Virus record (IMG/VR): IMGVR_UViG_3300025128_000300
Location: 1-25,418 of that record
Origin: a virus
Length of the DNA: 25,418 nt
Reading direction: 5' to 3' (one strand)
Part shown: in pieces, positions 9,255 through 18,500 of the stretch
Position numbering within the stretch: position 1 is the first letter of the stretch
Layout of the letters: each line of letters starts with the position of its first letter
The notes under the pieces: generated by a model
The model's input: the letters and a program-made list of their open reading frames with translations, nothing else
The model's database searches: none
Told to the model about the DNA's origin: nothing
Program-made: the position numbers and the translations under genes

Positions 9255-9767
9255 ATGGCAAACGGAACAATATCATTTAGTGAAATACCAGCAGACATAG
9301 AAGCAAAAAATGCAGCTGGTTATAACGGTTTTGACGTAGACGATAGAGCGTACGATCTATTGTATGTTTCAGATATATCATCTGGCACAATGGCTACACC
9401 TTATTTAGTTGGCCCTATAGTAGCAAAAAGCAAAACAGTATTAACAATAGACACAAGTGTGTATGATACAGCATCATATAACGGTTCATTATCAGAGCAC
9501 ACTATAGATTTAAAAGATATACTTAATATTGGTTTAGGTATATCAACGGCTAATAGTGATGTTTTTGAAGTTGTGGGAGCCACATGGCCTTTTGCAGATA
9601 GTGCAGCCAGACACAACTATTACTTCTTTGTTGTTAAAGATAGGGTAGCACAAAACAATGGTTTACTGGGTTACTACATGCAAGTTCAAATGAGGTTAAC
9701 ACCTGGTAGCACTAAAAAGACTGAACTATTTGCGGTAGGTACTGAGATATTTGAGAGTAGTAAATAA
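9255..9767 (+). CDS. Small virion protein of unknown fold
   Basis: A 170-aa protein that I do not recognise. It is beta-rich: TISFSEIPADI at the start, then DLLYVSDI, PYLVGPIVAKSKTVLTIDTSVYD, and later YYFFVVKDRVAQNNGLLGYYMQVQMRL. It ends in ELFAVGTEIFESSK. It has no Cys, signal peptide or membrane segment. It starts 4 nt after the hub gene (aattaataatATG) and precedes the ejection genes by 40 nt. That is the relative position of T7 gene 13 (138 aa). A small tail or capsid-associated virion protein, perhaps a partner of the hub, is likely from context only. Confidence 0.82.
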   Translation: MANGTISFSEIPADIEAKNAAGYNGFDVDDRAYDLLYVSDISSGTMATPYLVGPIVAKSKTVLTIDTSVYDTASYNGSLSEHTIDLKDILNIGLGISTANSDVFEVVGATWPFADSAARHNYYFFVVKDRVAQNNGLLGYYMQVQMRLTPGSTKKTELFAVGTEIFESSK

Positions 9768-9807
9768 TATGAAATTTAGGTAATTATAATAAGATAAGAA
9801 TAATAAT

Positions 9808-10425
9808 ATGGGATTTTTTCAAAATTTAAATTTAGATACTTCGGTTGGTATGTCCGGCGCCGCAGACGTTGCGGGTGGCTTAGCTAACGTTGTAAGTGGA
9901 ATAGTAGGTGGTAGAGAGAGAAGAAAAGAACAAGCTTTAGCTAGGGAAGAGTTTGAAAGAAGAAAAGCACAATTTGAACAAGCTGATTACTTTGGTACTG
10001 TTATGGCAAACCCATTTGCTAATGTTACTGTAAATCAAAGACAGGCTAATTTCTTAGCAAGACAACAACAACAAGGTTTAGGTAATACTATGGCACAACT
10101 AAGAGGTGCTGCAGGTGGATCAGGTATTGCAGGCTTAGCGCAGTCTATATCACAACAACAAATGTCAAACCTAGAGCAAATATCTGGAAGTATTGGCCAA
10201 CAAGAGTCTGTAAATCAAAGGTTAATGGGTCAGGGTAACATATACAGAGCTCAATCATTAGCAGACGCGGAGCAGAGAGTAAGAGACAAAGGAGAAACAA
10301 TATATACTTTAGCAGCACAAAGAAAGCAAATAGCAGATCAAGCTAGAAAAGATGCAACAGAAGCATTAGCTGGTGGTATAATGGACGTTGGCGTTGGTGT
10401 TGGTAAAATGTTAATCGGAGCATAA
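9808..10425 (+). CDS. Internal virion/ejection protein, T7 gp14-like
   Basis: A 205-aa protein with a Gly/Ala-rich hydrophobic segment at 11-35 (SGAADVAGGLANVVSGIVGG). A charged helix with RERRKEQALAREEFERRKAQFEQ follows at 36-58, then a Gln-rich helical middle (80-180, e.g. ARQQQQG and SISQQQMSNLEQ). A second Gly-rich hydrophobic end (188-205) reads GGIMDVGVGVGKMLIGA. Paired hydrophobic ends around a coiled, Gln-rich core are typical of small ejection proteins such as T7 gp14 (196 aa) and P22 gp7, which are thought to enter the outer membrane and start the DNA channel. It is the first of three consecutive candidates. Homology to gp14 itself is not proven. Confidence 0.72.
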   Translation: MGFFQNLNLDTSVGMSGAADVAGGLANVVSGIVGGRERRKEQALAREEFERRKAQFEQADYFGTVMANPFANVTVNQRQANFLARQQQQGLGNTMAQLRGAAGGSGIAGLAQSISQQQMSNLEQISGSIGQQESVNQRLMGQGNIYRAQSLADAEQRVRDKGETIYTLAAQRKQIADQARKDATEALAGGIMDVGVGVGKMLIGA

Positions 10426-10435
10426 ATATAATAAC

Positions 10436-12577
10436 ATGGCATTAGATAGTACACAATTTTTATTAGACGCGCAGAAAGCAGCATTACAAGGTGAAAAGTT
10501 TGTAGCGTGGGGAGACTTTGCTAAACGAAGAGTTGGTAAGAAAGTAGATGCGGCTATAAATATAATAAAAGAAAGAGAGAAAAAATATCAAGAACAAATG
10601 GTTGATCTTGATAGTAAAGTAAAAAATGCTCAGTTATTAGCTAAGGATAACCCCGTTCTTATTAAGGCATTGGAGGATATGAAGGATGATTATGCAAACC
10701 TAAGAAAAGATTTAACACTGACGGGTGAAGGTAGTAGAAGAAGAATAGCGGCTAATGAAAAAATAACAGGTATTAAAAATTCAATAAAAAGTCTTGCAGA
10801 CCAACAGTCAAACTATCAAGATAAAGTTATATTATATAACGAAGTAAAGTCTAGTGGTAACATGTCTGGCGCTGTTTCAGCTATAGACATAGACGAAGCA
10901 AACGCTTTTTATAATCCTGAGGGATCATATGCTTTTGTTGACAAAGATGAAAACAGCGTATATACAATAGGTAGAATGTTTGAATCTACAAATTTTGATG
11001 GTGAAAGAATAATTAAAAAGGTTGTAGGTGATAAAGTATTTACATATCTTGACACCAAGGACTTTAAGGACGTTGATTGGAGACTTGATAACGATCCAGA
11101 TTTAAATAAAGAAGACTTTTACAAAACAATAGAAGGTAACAGTAGATACAAACTTATAGACTCAGACAACGTTAATAAGCTCTCACCTATATTTGAACCA
11201 TCTAACTCTAAAGAACTAGAGTACTATGATACTATAACAAAGACATTACAAAATTCATTAAAACTAGAGATGAATGATGATGAAATTGAAAACGAAGTTT
11301 ACAGAGCGTTTCAATCGTTAACAGATGAAAAGAATTTAAAAGGTGTTGACTTACAGAGTTTTCTTTCTGACTTTTCAAACAGAGGAACTGGTGAAAATTA
11401 TTTAGAGTGGGCTGAACGTACGGCAAAGGAAAATAAAGGCGTAAGCATGCAAACACAGTGGAAAGCAGCATTAGATAATTTACCACAGTGTAAAGGTGTG
11501 GATGGACTAAATGCTGAAGAGTGTAGACTTGAAAGAGCAAAATATAGAGAGTTGTGGTATACAAATACAGAGGTACCAGAAAATTTTACTGATGCTGACG
11601 GTAGACCTATAAACATAGTGCAAGAAGCAAGAAAAGAACTATCATTATTTTTATCTGACACAGAGTGGCCTAGTTTAAAAGCACAAGTCGAAGATGAAAA
11701 GACAAAAACAAAAATTACAACTGGCCTTAGCTCAGGAACTAGAAAAGGTGTAAATACTAGTATTAATGCTTATGTTGATAACACGCTTAACAAAGCGCTT
11801 AGCGCACCACAAAATTTAGTTAACGCTAGCTCAGATTATCATACGGTAGATGCGACAGGTAAAAAAACAGCACTACCTAAAGATCACCCAGCCAGTGTTG
11901 GTCCAAACGATATTATATTAAGTAATTTTAAAGAAACAATGGAGGCTATTTTTCCATCTGAAATAGGTGAGGTTAACTTATTTGTTCAACACGCAGACTC
12001 ACTAATAGACTTGCCAATAAATCCAGACACAGAAAAACCATACAACTCATTAGACGAGCTACGGTTAGCAAATCCAAATAACGCTGAATACATGGAGCAG
12101 GTTGCTAATCACGTACTAAAAGTTTCTAATGAAAACTTTAGGGTATACGGTGGAGGTGAAGGTAAAAATGCGCTACATGTTGTTAATGGAGTACCAAAAC
12201 CAGTCTTCGATGGAAACGGCATGAACGTAAAGATACCTGAAAAAATATCAAAAGGTGATGTGGTGTTTGTTGCGTTTGGCGGCAAAACAGATAAAGTGAT
12301 ATATGATTATAGTGTATCTGTTGATGACCAGGATTTTGCAAAGAAAGTAACAGAAACGCCGGGTATGATATACGCTGTTCCAGTAGGTGATCTTGAGAAC
12401 TTTAGAAAAGCTTTTGCGGATATGGCAAGTGCTCACATGACAAAACAAACTGAAATAGCTTTACCTCCTGGTCTTATAGCCCAGTATGGTAATCTTATTC
12501 CAGGTAATTTATACGGAACACCAGGAACAATAAACAACAAAGGAGGAATAGACCTAACAGGCGGACAAAATAATTAA
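10436..12577 (+). CDS. Large internal virion protein, T7 gp15-like by position
   Basis: A 713-aa soluble protein starting 10 nt after the 205-aa gene (aaatataataacATG). Residues 1-35 are short amphipathic helices (MALDSTQFLLDAQKAAL, then FVAWGDFAKRRVG). Residues 36-135 look like a long coiled coil (INIIKEREKKYQEQM, EDMKDDYANLRKDL). The middle is acidic and mixed, and the C-terminus is Gly/Asn/Pro-rich (NNKGGIDLTGGQNN). It has only two Cys, close together near residues 345-360, and no catalytic motif that I can see. It is second in a 205/713/2892 trio, matching T7 gp15 (747 aa), the periplasmic part of the ejection channel. Role inferred from order, size and helical character. Confidence 0.62.
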   Translation: MALDSTQFLLDAQKAALQGEKFVAWGDFAKRRVGKKVDAAINIIKEREKKYQEQMVDLDSKVKNAQLLAKDNPVLIKALEDMKDDYANLRKDLTLTGEGSRRRIAANEKITGIKNSIKSLADQQSNYQDKVILYNEVKSSGNMSGAVSAIDIDEANAFYNPEGSYAFVDKDENSVYTIGRMFESTNFDGERIIKKVVGDKVFTYLDTKDFKDVDWRLDNDPDLNKEDFYKTIEGNSRYKLIDSDNVNKLSPIFEPSNSKELEYYDTITKTLQNSLKLEMNDDEIENEVYRAFQSLTDEKNLKGVDLQSFLSDFSNRGTGENYLEWAERTAKENKGVSMQTQWKAALDNLPQCKGVDGLNAEECRLERAKYRELWYTNTEVPENFTDADGRPINIVQEARKELSLFLSDTEWPSLKAQVEDEKTKTKITTGLSSGTRKGVNTSINAYVDNTLNKALSAPQNLVNASSDYHTVDATGKKTALPKDHPASVGPNDIILSNFKETMEAIFPSEIGEVNLFVQHADSLIDLPINPDTEKPYNSLDELRLANPNNAEYMEQVANHVLKVSNENFRVYGGGEGKNALHVVNGVPKPVFDGNGMNVKIPEKISKGDVVFVAFGGKTDKVIYDYSVSVDDQDFAKKVTETPGMIYAVPVGDLENFRKAFADMASAHMTKQTEIALPPGLIAQYGNLIPGNLYGTPGTINNKGGIDLTGGQNN

Positions 12578-12582
12578 TTATA

Positions 12583-15500
12583 ATGAATGAAAAATTTATA
12601 CTTGGGCTATATAAGAAATACGCTCCAAACATTACTATTACTGATAACAAGCTAACAGAAATACAAGAGTATTACCAAGGTAATATGACAGCTTTTGTTC
12701 AGGACTTTAATAGCCAAGTACTAAAAGACTCAGACATAAAACTAGATCCACTAAAAACATCTGATTACGGTAAAGACCTATCAAACAAACTATTCGATAT
12801 AACTCAACAAAACAAAGACTATCAAAAAGAACTAAAAGAGTTTAGAGATACACAAGAAGAAAGAAGGGCAGACAAAGAATCAAAGACTATTGATCCTACT
12901 AAGTTTGATCCTTTATCAGGTATAACAAATCAATTATTAAGCGGTAACCAAACATACACAAAAGACTTTTTTCTATTAAAAGAAATCTTTGAACCATTTG
13001 ATTTTGAGGTTGAAATGATAAATGATAATAGAGAGGATATTAGTGACGAAGAGTATCAAGAGTTTCTAGATGACGCAGCAAACAACATAAATCCAATACC
13101 AACCGACTATGACTTTGATACAAAACCTACTATAAGACTAAAAAAGGGTGATCAAGTTTTTGAAATACCTTTAAACCTTGATATACTTGCTCAAGGAAAT
13201 AATGTTGAAAACTTTGAAGAGATACAAGAAAACTTAAAAAAGTTTTTTACTGATAATGTAGATCAGTCATCAGAGGAGTATCAAAACACAACAAAATATT
13301 TATCACAAGAATATCAACAGCTTGTGAGAGATAAACTACTTGTCGAAACGTTATCAGAAGAAGAGATAAACAGCATAAATAATCTTGTTGACAACACTGA
13401 CATACTAAATGAGTCTGCAGATAAATTTCACTTTTCTCAGTTTACGGGCGCAGGTCAAAAGTATACTCAACTTATAAAAGACGCAAAAGAACAACTATCT
13501 GAGGATGGTGTTAATGACCCAACAGACGGCCAAATTGAAGAGGTTGCTAAAAACTTACTTCAAAGACAGAAAGTAAACGAATTAAAAAAACAAAAGTTAG
13601 AAGATTTTCTCAGTGAAAAGGGTGAAGAGTACAACGCTCGTTACTTCGTATCAGACATGCAGCTTGCAACTCAGCAAGCACAATTAATAGCAGATGAATT
13701 ACCATTTTTAGAGTTTGACATAGAAACGTTTAGCAACGACACTGATGTTAAAATGCTTGACTTAGTTAACAGAAGTTATGACGTATTAACTAATTCAAGA
13801 CAAGCTAGATATAACATGACAGAAGAAGATCAAGCAAACATTAACTCGCTAGCTAAAGCAGTTAGTGAAAAAATATATGATCTAAATAGTAGATTAAAAA
13901 CTAACGCTGCTAAAATAGAAACTGTTTCAAACATTGAAGATGGTGTCCAGCTTAGCTTAAAAAACTATAACCAAGCATTAAGATTTGTAGATAAAATATC
14001 AACTTTTGCATCAGCTATGCCAAAAGCCATGCTTAGTGCAGCGGTAAGAACACCACAAGAACTAGCTTTATTAGCAAACGTACTTAACTTTACTAAATCC
14101 AAAGAAACTGTAAAGGAAATTATAAAGGATCTTTATTCGCCAGACAGCGAGATGTCAAAGTTTGAAGCTGATTTTTTTGAAGATATAATGAAATCAGCAA
14201 ACAGGTATGAAGACTCAGCTGCAAGCCTTGGAGCTATAGAAGGTGGAAGAGACTTTGGTAATCTAGTTATAGACACAACCGCGCAGTTTTTACCTTTAAT
14301 TGGAATAACAGCAGCTGCAACATACCTTGGAAGAGGAGCTGGTATAGTTCCTTTCTTAACTATGTACGGTATAGGTAAGGGTATGAAGATGGGTGAAATA
14401 AGCTATGAGAACAAACTAAAACCACTTGCTGACCGAATGTCACCTGAGCAGATAGCCATGGTTTCTAGTGGCCACGGGTTAGCTGAGGCAACGTTTGAAT
14501 ACTTAACTACAGTTCAGTTAATAAAAAGAATAGCTAGACTTAAACAAACGGGTAAAGTGGGTAATCTAAAACCATTTGGAAAAAAGGCATTAGGCCCAGA
14601 CGCTGAAGAGTTTGTGAAGAGTAGATACACTTGGGGTACGTTAGGTTACGGTCTTGTAGCTGAACCTCTTGGTGAATTTTTTACTGAAATAACACAAAAC
14701 GCTATTGATGGTGAACCTTTACTACAAGGTGCAGATATAGCTGCTTTTGGTGGTTTATTAATGGGTGGTGGCGTAGGTGTGTTTAGTGCTTTACAAGGAC
14801 TGTCAACAGCTTATTTAAGTGATGCGCAAGCTTTTAAAGACATAAAAGATGACCTTAGAAAAAAGCGTTACCTTGAAAAGAAGCTGGAAGATATAATACG
14901 TTTAAGAGAACGTGGTGCATTTACTAGGTTATCTGAAAAACAAAAAGCTAAGATAGAACAAGATGCCAGAAAAGAACTAGAAGCTTTTGATAAAGAGTTT
15001 GCAAAAAAATACAAAAGGCTTGTTGAGACAAGAAAAATAAGTAAACAAGACCTTGCATTACTAATGCGTATAGATGCTCAACAACAAAAGCTTAGAGATG
15101 ATAATCAAAGATTAGAAGATGACTATAAAAATAAATCTATACCATACGAGGTTTATGACGCTCGTAAAACTGCTGTTGCATTAGAAGCTGAGTTAAACCA
15201 AAAGCAAAAAGATGCTTTTCTTCAAGTAGATGGTAGTTACTTTATAGCTTTAAAAGCTGGTGATGAAAAAGATATTGAAACATATAATAAATACATAGAC
15301 AAAGCTAGACAAGAGGGTGTTGCACCTGAGGGTGTAGAAAAAAGAGCTGAACAATTATTTATTAAAGATGAATACTTAAAATCATTAAAAGAGTTTAAAG
15401 AGTTGTACAAAGATACAAAAGATCTTGTAATAAAGAACTTTACAATAAAACAAGCTGTAGATTTTTATAAAAAATTAAAAGCACTTAAACCAGCTGAGAT

Positions 15501-18500
15501 AGAAAAAGCAATTGTAGAAATAAGATCTGGAAAGTTAAATGGGTTTGAAATACCATCATCAGAATCAAATGATGGTAAATATTATGTCGTAGGTATTCAA
15601 GAAAACGCAATTAAAAATAACAGGCCTTATACTATACCACATGAGATAACTCACTATGTGTTTGATAAAAGTTTTTCAGAGTTAGGACTTGACAAGAAAC
15701 AGGCTGCAGAAGCTACTAAAACTCTTGCAGAGGGTTTAATACTATATAGTAAAGAACAGCTGCCAGATGTTTATAATAAACTTGAGGCGCTTGGTTTAGT
15801 AGAAGGAAGGTTACGTAAAAAGCTTGATATACCTATTGATTACGTTGAGGTTCCACCTGTCTGGTTTGAAGCGTTTAAAGAGGGTAATCATAAAGTAGAA
15901 GATCACGCAGAGTTATTTCACGCTGTTATTAAACAGTTTGAGGGTGAATTTAATACTGACTTTAAATTAAGAACACCTCGTGAGCTTGTTACATGGTGGC
16001 AAACTTACATAAATGAATACATATCAACAGTAGCTAGTAAAGCTAAAAGAGCTGTAAACGCGCCGGTTAAAAAAAGTACACAAGCAATAGTTGATAACGA
16101 TCCAAGAGGCTACGCTGTACGTAGAGATAAAATAAATGAGTTTGTAAAAGACATAAGCGTTAGCATTGAAGCGCAAGAAGAAGAAACTGAAAAGCCAGTA
16201 TATAATTGGGATGATGACATAGCAAACGCAGTTATGAAGTATGCGATAGATAATAAAATATTTAACACATATATACTTGGTAAACAAATGGATAAATCTC
16301 AACCACCATCGCAGTTTATACAAGAAGTTTATAGGGAGTTAAGTGTAGGTCCTGCAAGAACTTACGATCCAAATAAAATTCTTGATAATAAAAACAGACC
16401 TGACTTCTTTGGTTGGATAATGAAAAACCTAAGGTTTAACGCCTTAGACGTTAGTCTTGAGTCTATAAAACAAAAAACACAAGAAGGTAAAACTGTTGAC
16501 ATTGAAGAGGCAAGAGGTATAGCGGCAGAAACAGGTACAACAGTAGAAGACTTTGGTTTTACACAAGTAGCAGATAAAATAGGTGTAACACCAGAACAGT
16601 TAAAAGCCATAAGTGATGTTGTATTTAATGAAATGGCTAGATATAAAAAAGGTGTAGATGAAGGCGTAACATATGACGCAGATCTATCACCTATATATTC
16701 AGAGTTAAATAAAAGATTTGCACAAGCTACAGATAAAAATCCAGGTGGTGGTAACTGGAGGGCTATAGCACCTTTATTAAAAGATTTAAAAACATTTATA
16801 GAAGGTAACACATCAACTATATTAACAGAAGTTACTAATGAGTACGCTTCTAAAAACATACCACAGATTATAGAAAAAGTAATTGATGGTCAAAGAGATA
16901 AAGGGTTTGTACCTTATCCGCAGTGGGTAGGTAAAAAAATAGCTAGAGAGTTAAAGTCAGAAACAGGTAAGAAATCTGGACCGCAACTAATGCGAAAGAT
17001 ACCATCGGAAATAACAAAGCTTATAAGCAACCCACAGCCTCTAGTAGATATATACATGCCTAAGGGTAAAGCAAGCCAAGGTAAAAAAGAAGGTTTGGCT
17101 ATACAGCTAGCACAAAGAGTAGCAAGAGAAGCACTACAAAACGACTTACTTAACTTTATAAAAACAGGCGATTTAAAAAACTCACCTATAACAGAAAGAT
17201 TACAGCAAACGCAAAGTTTATTTGATAGAGTTTTAAGTGAAGCTAAAGCCGCAGAAGTGCTAAGACAAGGAGACAAAATTAAAAAATCTTTTTCAGGTTT
17301 TTCTACGGTTGATCAACAAAAGATATTTGAAGCATCAGGCTTAATTATTGATGCAATAGCAGATGGAGCGTTAGTAGAAGCAGCTGTTAGAATGAATTTA
17401 AACTTTAGAGCTGAAGATAAAATAAAGAAAATAGTTAGAGCTTTTGGAAGAACCATATTTATATACGACAAGTTTAGAAAGCTAGCTAAAAAATTAAAGC
17501 TAGATATAACGGGTAAAAATATAATTAGCCTTGAGGATTTTATAAAAGCTCAAAAAGATGATTTGACAAGTGATCGTGAGGTATTTAATCAAACTTTAAA
17601 ATCAAAACGATACACAGACAAGAGCATGAAGGACTTAGAGGAAGGCGGTAGAGTTACAGAGGCACGTTTAGCAGAGCAAGATTATGCTAAAAAATTATTT
17701 AAAGACTTTGGTAACAATCCAAAAAAAGTATTTGTTTATCTTACTAAATTTCAACAAGGCCATACATATACCGCTTCTAAAATACGTGGCGGAAGAAGTC
17801 AAAACTACGCAAGCGTAGGAGATTACAGAAAAGATATATTTGAGAACACACTTGGTATAAAGATAGAAAAAGTAAGTAAAGGTTTTAATCTAATATATAA
17901 CAATGAAACAACATTTGTTTCTAGCGAAGAATATAAATTAAACAAAGTTACAGGAGGAAAAGATGATATAGGTGCAGTAATGAAATATACTTATGGTCAA
18001 AGTAACGCAGAAGCAGCACCACAGAGAGAAGCTTTCTTTAATTGGTTTGACTTTCTTTCTAAAAGAATAGGAGCTCAGGATGAGTATGGTAATGTAATAT
18101 ATAATAAAGAAGACTTTATAAGAGCTTTAATGGGTCAGCAGGGTAGCACAAAGAGCATGCTAAGAAGAATGGCACCGGTTAGATGGAAATTTATTGGTCA
18201 ATACACGGGTCAGGTAAGATACGAACATACCATACCAGCACAATGGGTTTTGACATACGTTGCTGATATGTATTTAGGAGATGGTAGTGTAACAAGAGCA
18301 ACTGTTGACAAACTATTAACACAATATGAAGTTGCGTTGATACCAAAAACAATGGATGATCAGATACCTATGGGAGCTTTAATGGCTAGAGGTTATAAGC
18401 CTGGTGACAGCGCGTTAAGAAATAGATACTATACTATAGAAAACTTTGGTAAAAAAGATTTTTATGCTGTACAAGATTTAAAAAATCCAAAAGTTATACT

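Noticed and set aside
9769-9783. Four-codon frame MKFR between the 170- and 205-aa genes
   Set aside because: Too short to be more than chance in A/T-rich DNA. No sign of a longer broken gene in the 40-nt gap.
11232-11661. Two overlapping - strand frames (110 and 87 aa)
   Set aside because: Antisense shadows of the 713-aa gene, in two frames over the same bases, with Tyr/His/Leu-rich composition typical of reversed A/T-rich coding DNA.
16362-16859. 165-aa open frame on the - strand
   Set aside because: Lies wholly inside the 2892-aa gene, is antisense to it, has low-complexity Leu/Ser composition and no recognisable motif. The + frame contains conserved domains on both sides.
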